DNA from: Benincasa hispida
Taxonomy: Eukaryota; Streptophyta; Magnoliopsida; Cucurbitales; Cucurbitaceae
Length of the DNA: 64,000 bases
Assembly: GCF_009727055.1 (NCBI RefSeq)
Contig: NC_052359.1
Coordinates: forward strand, 16,203,422-16,267,421
Direction: 5' to 3'
Below, one piece after another: positions 58,661-64,000 of the stretch (within the stretch, counting starts at the first letter, position 1; the number at the start of each line of letters is the position of its first letter). The translations under genes were made by a program, and so were the position numbers. Under the pieces are notes generated by a model. The model was not told where the DNA came from and did not search any database. It was given only the letters and a program-made list of their open reading frames with translations.

Positions 58661-58678
58661 TGGCGCCGTTGCCGGGGA
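58661..58678 (+). promoter_or_regulatory. Primer binding site, tRNA-Asp type, intact
   Basis: TGGCGCCGTTGCCGGGGA, the exact 18-base complement of the plant tRNA-Asp 3' end, used by Athila and related gypsy elements. Confidence 0.9.
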
Positions 58679-58889
58679 CTAGATAGTACATATTGCGCTA
58701 ACAGTAACTTTTTTATTTTCATTGCAGCTTTCGACCTCTGTGCACTGCCATTCCTTTGGTAAGGGAAGAGACAGGTGTCGTATGAGCGAAGGACACGTTC
58801 CTAAGCCTAACTACGACCCAGAGATTGAAATAACATTTTGAAGAAGATAGAGAGACAACCGCCAATAACAATAAGAGATAAATCCCAAT

Positions 58890-60178
58890 ATGGCAGAACA
58901 ATAGGAAGAAAGAGCAGAAAATGCAAACAACATCATGGCAAACCCCATTCTCCTGGAAAATGACCGCAATAGACCCATCTGAGACTATGCGTCGCACAAT
59001 CTTTATGATTCTCCCCAGGAATCATGAGGCCTGCTTTGAACAGATCGAGGTTTGAAATGAAGCCAGTTATGTTGCAGATGATTCTGACAGCCGGACAGTT
59101 TGGTGGAAGGCATGGCGAGGATCCGCACGTCCATCTCCAGAGTTTTATTGAAATATGTAACACTTTTGTGTTGCCAAACATCTCAACTGAAGAAGTTCGA
59201 CTAACATTGTTCTCACTTTCGCTGTGCGATCAAGCAAGGAAATGGGCCCATTCTCTTCAGAACCAGGGGAGATAACCTCATGGGAACAAGTTGTAGAAAA
59301 GTTCATGAAGAAATACTTCCCCTACCGAGAACGCAAGAAGGAGGAAGTTGATTACAAAGTTTGAACAAGAAATTGACGAATCCCTCAGTGATGCCTGGGC
59401 GAGGTTTAAAAGATTAGTGCCAGATTGTCCACACAACGGCTTACCTGACTGTCTTTAGATGGAGATATTTTATCACGGTTTGAACCCTGCATCGGAGATG
59501 GTTGCCAATGCAGCAGTAGCTGAAGGTCTGCTTGACAAAACATATGATGAGGCTAAAAAATATTCTTGATCGTATATTAAAGAATCACGAAGTTGGAGGA
59601 AAGCGATCAACGACTAAAAATCAAGAAAGGTGACATAAACAATGGGGCCATCACATCTCTACAAAATCAAATGAATGCGATGATTAATCTGTTACAAGGC
59701 ATCACAATCAATAGCCCGAGAATGCAAAGAGGGAAGGTCAACACAATTGATCAGACAAGCACGAGTTGTGCCACTTGTGGAGAAGCACATTCGATGGAAG
59801 ACTGTTCGAGGAACCGCAAGCAGTATATTTTGTAAGAACAATCCTTTCTTTAACACATACAACCTCGGGTGGAGAAACCACCCCAAGTTCACATGGAAAA
59901 ATAATCAACAACAGAATTACCAACCTATGCGCAAAAGGAAGGGCCACCAGGATTTTTCCCACGAATGACCGGTCAACCGAAAAATCAAGCAGCATCTCAC
60001 AAGCGCCGCCATCTTCCTCCCTAGAGAGCCTATTAAAGCAGTACATAGAAAAGAATGAGATGGTGTCCAAAATCAGGCGACTTCAATCCACAATCTCCAA
60101 ATCCAAATAAGATAGATTGCGGCGACTGAAAATAGACCGCAAAGGACATTGCCGAGTTCAACTGAGCTCCTCGCAACC
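58890..60178 (+). pseudogene. Athila-like gag, decayed and interrupted
   Basis: Capsid protein of a Ty3/gypsy element. An ATG at 58890 (MAEQ then stop) aligns with the gag start of the next copy at 62210. The best piece is 59024-59275: RSRFEMKPVMLQMI..GQFGG, DPHVHLQSF, FSLSLCDQARKWAHSLQ, the retrotransposon gag domain. Then YHGLNPASEM near 59465, a knuckle CATCGEAHSMEDC (59765-59803), and NTYNLGWRNHPKFTW (59851-59895), a phrase typical of Athila gag. Stops and frameshifts throughout. It ends at TLPSSTELLAT (60178), where the next element's LTR begins, so the rest of gag-pol lies outside or is lost. Confidence 0.75.
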
Positions 60179-61985
60179 TGATAACTTGTAGAAATATAAG
60201 TTATTTATGCTACCTTATTCAAATATTACGCCCAAAAGAGAAGGAATATGCATCGATTGTATGAAAATTAGCTCAGAAAATACAACAATTATGAATTATC
60301 GCAATTAACACCCATTAACATCATCAAGATGGTAGAAGAGGATATTTCTACTTTATTTTGCAGGAAACCAAGTCACCGCTTGCGATCAAGGCTCAACAAG
60401 ATACTGAACAACGCATATTATCACATTTGTGCCCGTCAAACCACAATGAACAGATGATTAATGCAATGACGGCGTAATGTGACAGTTGATCCCGAGCTGA
60501 ATTTCAACCGCATGCGGATATATAAAAACAACACTGCATGCAAGCACCCGATCGAAAGACGTAGCTGAGCGACGCAAAGGTGGAGGATTGCAACACGTGT
60601 ACAATTAACTGTTGCGTAGATTTGATGGTCTGATTGCATAACAGAAGGAATATTTATTCCTCCATCTTTGGAATTTTTATAACAATAAGTGGGGCGCACA
60701 AGCAAGAGTCAAAGATTTTCACCTATAAATACCTCCATAGAATTTAGAGAAGATATACTTGATATGAGGGCGAATTGATGCTAGATTACTGAGAGAGAGG
60801 CTGAGCTGAGTACTGATCGAAAGAAATCTGGGAAGAGAAGAAACAAGGCCGAGAAGTGAGTCTCAGTGCAATTCTGCAAGGTCCTCGCCGTGAAGCTTTG
60901 TGCTTAGATCCCTGTTACTGGTTGAGCAAGCTTGAGAAGGAAGCTCATCCTTCTACATGATCCATCCACGCCGGCAAGCAAATCTCCATCCTGATCGGCG
61001 TCAATACGTTGGCGCTTCTTTGTATTTGTTTCTAACTCTATTTCATCAATTGTACTTCATTCTCTTGATCTCTTCATTCTCAAATCATGTATTAGACGCT
61101 AAATAATTTTATTGAATGTCTCGATCATTTCCATTTCTACTTCTCCTTCTATTTCCGTTCCTCCATTAATCGTTTTCTCCATGAAGTTTTCTTAATCCCT
61201 TAGTAATTAATATGGATTAAACGAGTAACTTAATCTGTGCTAAAGAGATAAATATGTTTAACTAAGGCATGCCTGTGAGAGCAGAAGTGATGATGTCATT
61301 TTGATCTGTCGAGAGAAGGTTAGAAGAATGCTTAACTAAAGCGAGTAGTACTTTCAGAGATGGAAGTAACCTTGTGTTCATTACGTTTGTCCCTGTTTCA
61401 CCACAGAGACGTGGAAACGTGACCGATCACTCAGAGGTGTACGCTAAGGGAAAAATGGAACTGTATTTATGCCTTTAACGCAATTAAGGAACTTGCGCTG
61501 TTTATATTAATTATCTTTTCTGTTTTTGCTTCACACATAAGACTTGTCACCGCATTACACGATCTTTATATAATCTTCACAGCTAGCCTTGACCTCGGTA
61601 TCTTGTATCATCTTAGCTTAGATTTACTTCATCGCAATTTATTTTATTATCGCATTTTTACCGCTTTACTTTACTTTATAGCATGTTTAATTAATTGTAT
61701 ACAAAACTCTTTTATATTAATTTGAAAAACCTCTGGTCGCATGTATCACAAACATAACACAATAACCTCAAATAGTCCCTGCGTTCGACCTCGGATCACA
61801 TTGAGAAACTTGCGGTAAAATTATCCTTAGTTTCAATGCAAGAAAACTTGTGACAACGCACAACATACTACAAGAACATTCATTAATAACACATATCTAG
61901 AAGTAGTATCATATATCATCGCATAAAATCTATGTCATCAAGTTTATGTCATGGACTTGCATCATAGTACAAAAACTGTGTTACA
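60179..61985 (+). mobile_element. Athila-like gypsy 5' LTR, second element (1.81 kb)
   Basis: Begins TGATAACTTGTAGAAAT and ends GTGTTACA, six bases before a decayed tRNA-Asp primer site. Promoter-like CCTATAAATACC at 60722-60733. The box GCGTTCGACCTCGG near the 3' end (61791) recurs in the other gypsy LTRs. It interrupts the preceding gag; the target copy would be CAACC at 60174-60178, with its partner beyond the window. Confidence 0.75.
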
Positions 61986-61991
61986 AGTTTA

Positions 61992-62009
61992 TGGTGTCGT
62001 TGCTGGGGA
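61992..62009 (+). promoter_or_regulatory. Primer binding site, tRNA-Asp type, decayed by C-to-T changes
   Basis: TGGTGTCGTTGCTGGGGA, 15 of 18 matching the tRNA-Asp complement. All three differences are C to T. Confidence 0.85.
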
Positions 62010-62209
62010 CTGGTTAACGGTTTATTGTTTGAGTGTGTTTGTGGTATTTGTAGGACAGATCTCGTTGTACTGGCTGTTCAATGCGAAGAGCAGCTTGACG
62101 ATTTATGAGTATTGGTGTTGAACCAGCATTCGAAGCTGACCCTGAGATCGAGCGTACCTTTCGCGCACGGGCATGCCAGAATCGAATAAGGTGAAAGAAA
62201 GCAGCAAGT

Positions 62210-63610
62210 ATGGCAGATAATAACGACAATGCGATACCCGTAGGAAATCAAGGGGCGATACGGCCAGCGCAGGATCTTGTGTTCTTGGCTGCTGATCGCA
62301 ACATCCCCATCAGGAATTATGTGGCACCCAACCTATATGATTTTTCGCCTAGGATTTCGAGGCCTATTGTTGAGGAGAACGCAAGGTTCGAAATAAAGCG
62401 GGTCATACTACAAATGATCCAAAATGCAGGGAAATTTGGGGGTCTTGATAAGGTGAAAACCCGTATGCCCACTTGACCAGCTTTGTCAAAAATGTGCGGC
62501 AACTTTTCACTACCTAGCATAAACCCGGAGAGTATTAGACTGTATTGTTCCTTTACACCTTGAGGGACGAAGCCAAGAGGTGGGCTCACTCACTAGAGCC
62601 AAACGAGATCACATCATGGGACCAACTGGTGGAGCGATCATGAAGAAGTTCTTCCCACCGGCCATCAACGCAAGCAACGGAAGAACATGCTGAATTTTGA
62701 ACAAATAGAGAATGAGACCCTGAGCACTACCTGGGTGCGATTTAGAAGAATTAGTGAAAAACTACTCGCATATCGGGATACTCAATTGCGTTTTGATGGA
62801 GACCTTTTATAACGGCCTGAATAGATCGACTCAGGCTATTGCTGATGCCTCCACGGCAGGAGGTTTTATGGACAAAACGTATACTGAGGCTAAAGTCATC
62901 CTTGACCGTATATCGCGGAACATGGATGATTGGATTGATGCTGGCTATGGAGGCCGAGGCACCGAACGAAGAAAGAATGAAACTTCCATTGTCCCTGCGG
63001 AGGACAATGACCACGTTTGCCGGCTCAGATGCCGCGGTGACCTCCATCCTCATTCTATGGCAATCAAATCAAGGAGCCATCTCCCAACAATTAGCGCAAC
63101 CTGCTGCACCGGCCTCAAGTGGCCGTAATAAGTTGCGTTTAATTTTGGAAGGGGTTCATGTAGCAGAAATGTGCCCATCGAATCTCCAGCAAGTATGTGC
63201 CATCCAAAACAACCCCTTCAGCAACACCTACAATCCTGGCTAGAGGAGCCATCCTAACTTCGGATGGGGAGGCAATCCTAACCAAGGGTGGCCAATCAAC
63301 CATCAGAGTGGCAGTCGAGGAAATCCTCCTTTTCACTATAACTCGAACCAGGGGCAACCAACGCAATCAGATAACCAGGAACCCTCATCTTTAAACACCT
63401 CCGGAAGCTCATTGGACGCCCTGTTGAAACAATACATGGACAAAAATGACGCAGTAATGCAAGCGCAGGCATCTTCAATTTGAAATTTAGAGATCCAAGT
63501 GGGCCAGCTGGCATCTGAGCTGAGAAATAGAGCACCAGGAATGTTGCCCAGCAACTCAGAAGCCCCGAGATCCAATGGAAAGGAGCAATGTCCCTAGGAC
63601 ATTGGGCAGG
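62210..63610 (+). pseudogene. Athila-like gag of the second element, decayed
   Basis: An ATG at 62210 gives MADNNDNAIPVGNQGAIRP, then ARFEIKRVILQMIQNAGKFG in the gag domain. A frameshift near 62455 is followed by LRDEAKRWAHSLEPNEITSW and, in another frame, METFYNGLNRSTQAIADAST then GFMDKTYTEAKVILDRI (62796-62915). The C-terminal part includes NPFSNTYNPG-stop-RSHPNFGWGG near 63215-63265, DALLKQYMDKNDAV near 63420 and a stop in the LEIQVGQLASELRNR phrase near 63480. It is the same family as the gag at 58890. At least three frame changes and several stops. Confidence 0.75.
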
Positions 63611-64000
63611 CAAGCCGGACCGCCTGTAAGGATGTGGATTGCGCTCACTTAAAGAAACGCATCTTTCGGTTCATATCTCACATCTATGTTTAATGCTTTC
63701 TTTAAATTCCTGTCTTATTGAATTCCTGAATTTTGTCTTTACTTCTTCATTTAATTCGTTTCTTGACTTTATGAATTTAATTCTTCATTTATTTTCCTTG
63801 CATTTATTTCTGTACCGCCTTTAATTCTTTTAACTTTTTTGTAATTAATGCGTTAGTCCTTAATTGGTGAATGATTGAGAAATAAAGGGAAATTTATTGC
63901 CGCAAGTCATAGCAACTTGCATTGATGAAAAATAAAATAAAATAAATAAAATGAAACAATCAACATCTAGTATACAAGGTGATAATGGACGCATCTTGAA
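63611..64000. other. Sequence downstream of second gag
   Basis: No pol coding is seen where a full Athila polyprotein would continue. Instead there is T/C-rich, then A-rich non-coding text with an (AAAT)n-like stretch at 63930-63950. Either a gag-only non-autonomous element or another junction near 63610. Confidence 0.4.

Noticed and set aside
58661..58678. Possible tRNA-Asp gene fragment
   Set aside because: Only the 18 bases complementary to the tRNA 3' end are present, just after an LTR; it is a primer binding site.

Overview
This window looks like repeat-dense, gene-poor plant nuclear DNA, probably pericentromeric. The signs are AT-rich sequence, Ty1/copia and Ty3/gypsy LTR retrotransposons nested in one another, a CACTA transposon, several MITEs, tRNA-derived SINEs and microsatellites. 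Clusters of short TATCA/TGATA palindromes suggest a cucurbit to me, but that is inference from style, not a database result. I find no intact gene, no tRNA or rRNA gene and no bacterial-type feature. Every coding trace is a decayed transposon gene.

Layout. 1-5891: Ty3/gypsy LTR and 3'-end debris, with a foldback element at 979-1517. 5892-31484: one old Ty1/copia element (the 'host') split by three insertions. Its leader, gag and protease lie at 5892-7907, integrase and RT at 16015-17829, a few codons of RNase H at 18637-18657, the rest of RNase H at 28879-29525, and its 3' LTR at 29556-31484. The inserts are copia element 1 (7908-16014), a mosaic solo LTR (17830-18631) and copia element 3 (18658-28873). 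Element 3 has both LTRs and a perfect ACTGG target duplication. Element 1 lost the 5' part of its 5' LTR in a deletion that also removed some of the host.

31485-43188: AT-rich, non-coding sequence with SINEs, a MULE-type MITE that has a GC-rich core, further foldbacks, a hAT-type element nested in a long foldback, and minisatellites. 43189-48363: a CACTA element on the minus strand whose transposase gene is split by a 2-kb solo copia LTR. 48364-53149: palindrome clusters, AT-rich sequence, a SINE, a copia LTR fragment, a 31-bp minisatellite and a TRIM-like minus-strand retroelement. 53150-55692: another copia LTR with its primer binding site and leader. 55693-64000: Athila-like Ty3/gypsy elements with tandem or nested LTRs, tRNA-Asp primer sites and two decayed gag genes, one interrupted by the next element's LTR.

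The least explained structure is an array of short palindromic CTAAACGAT / CGATCGTTTAG words, about 1 kb in element 1 and 0.6 kb in element 3. It lies in the 2.4-kb leader between primer site and coding region and is absent from the related leader at 54989-55692. All boundaries and comparisons here were made by eye.
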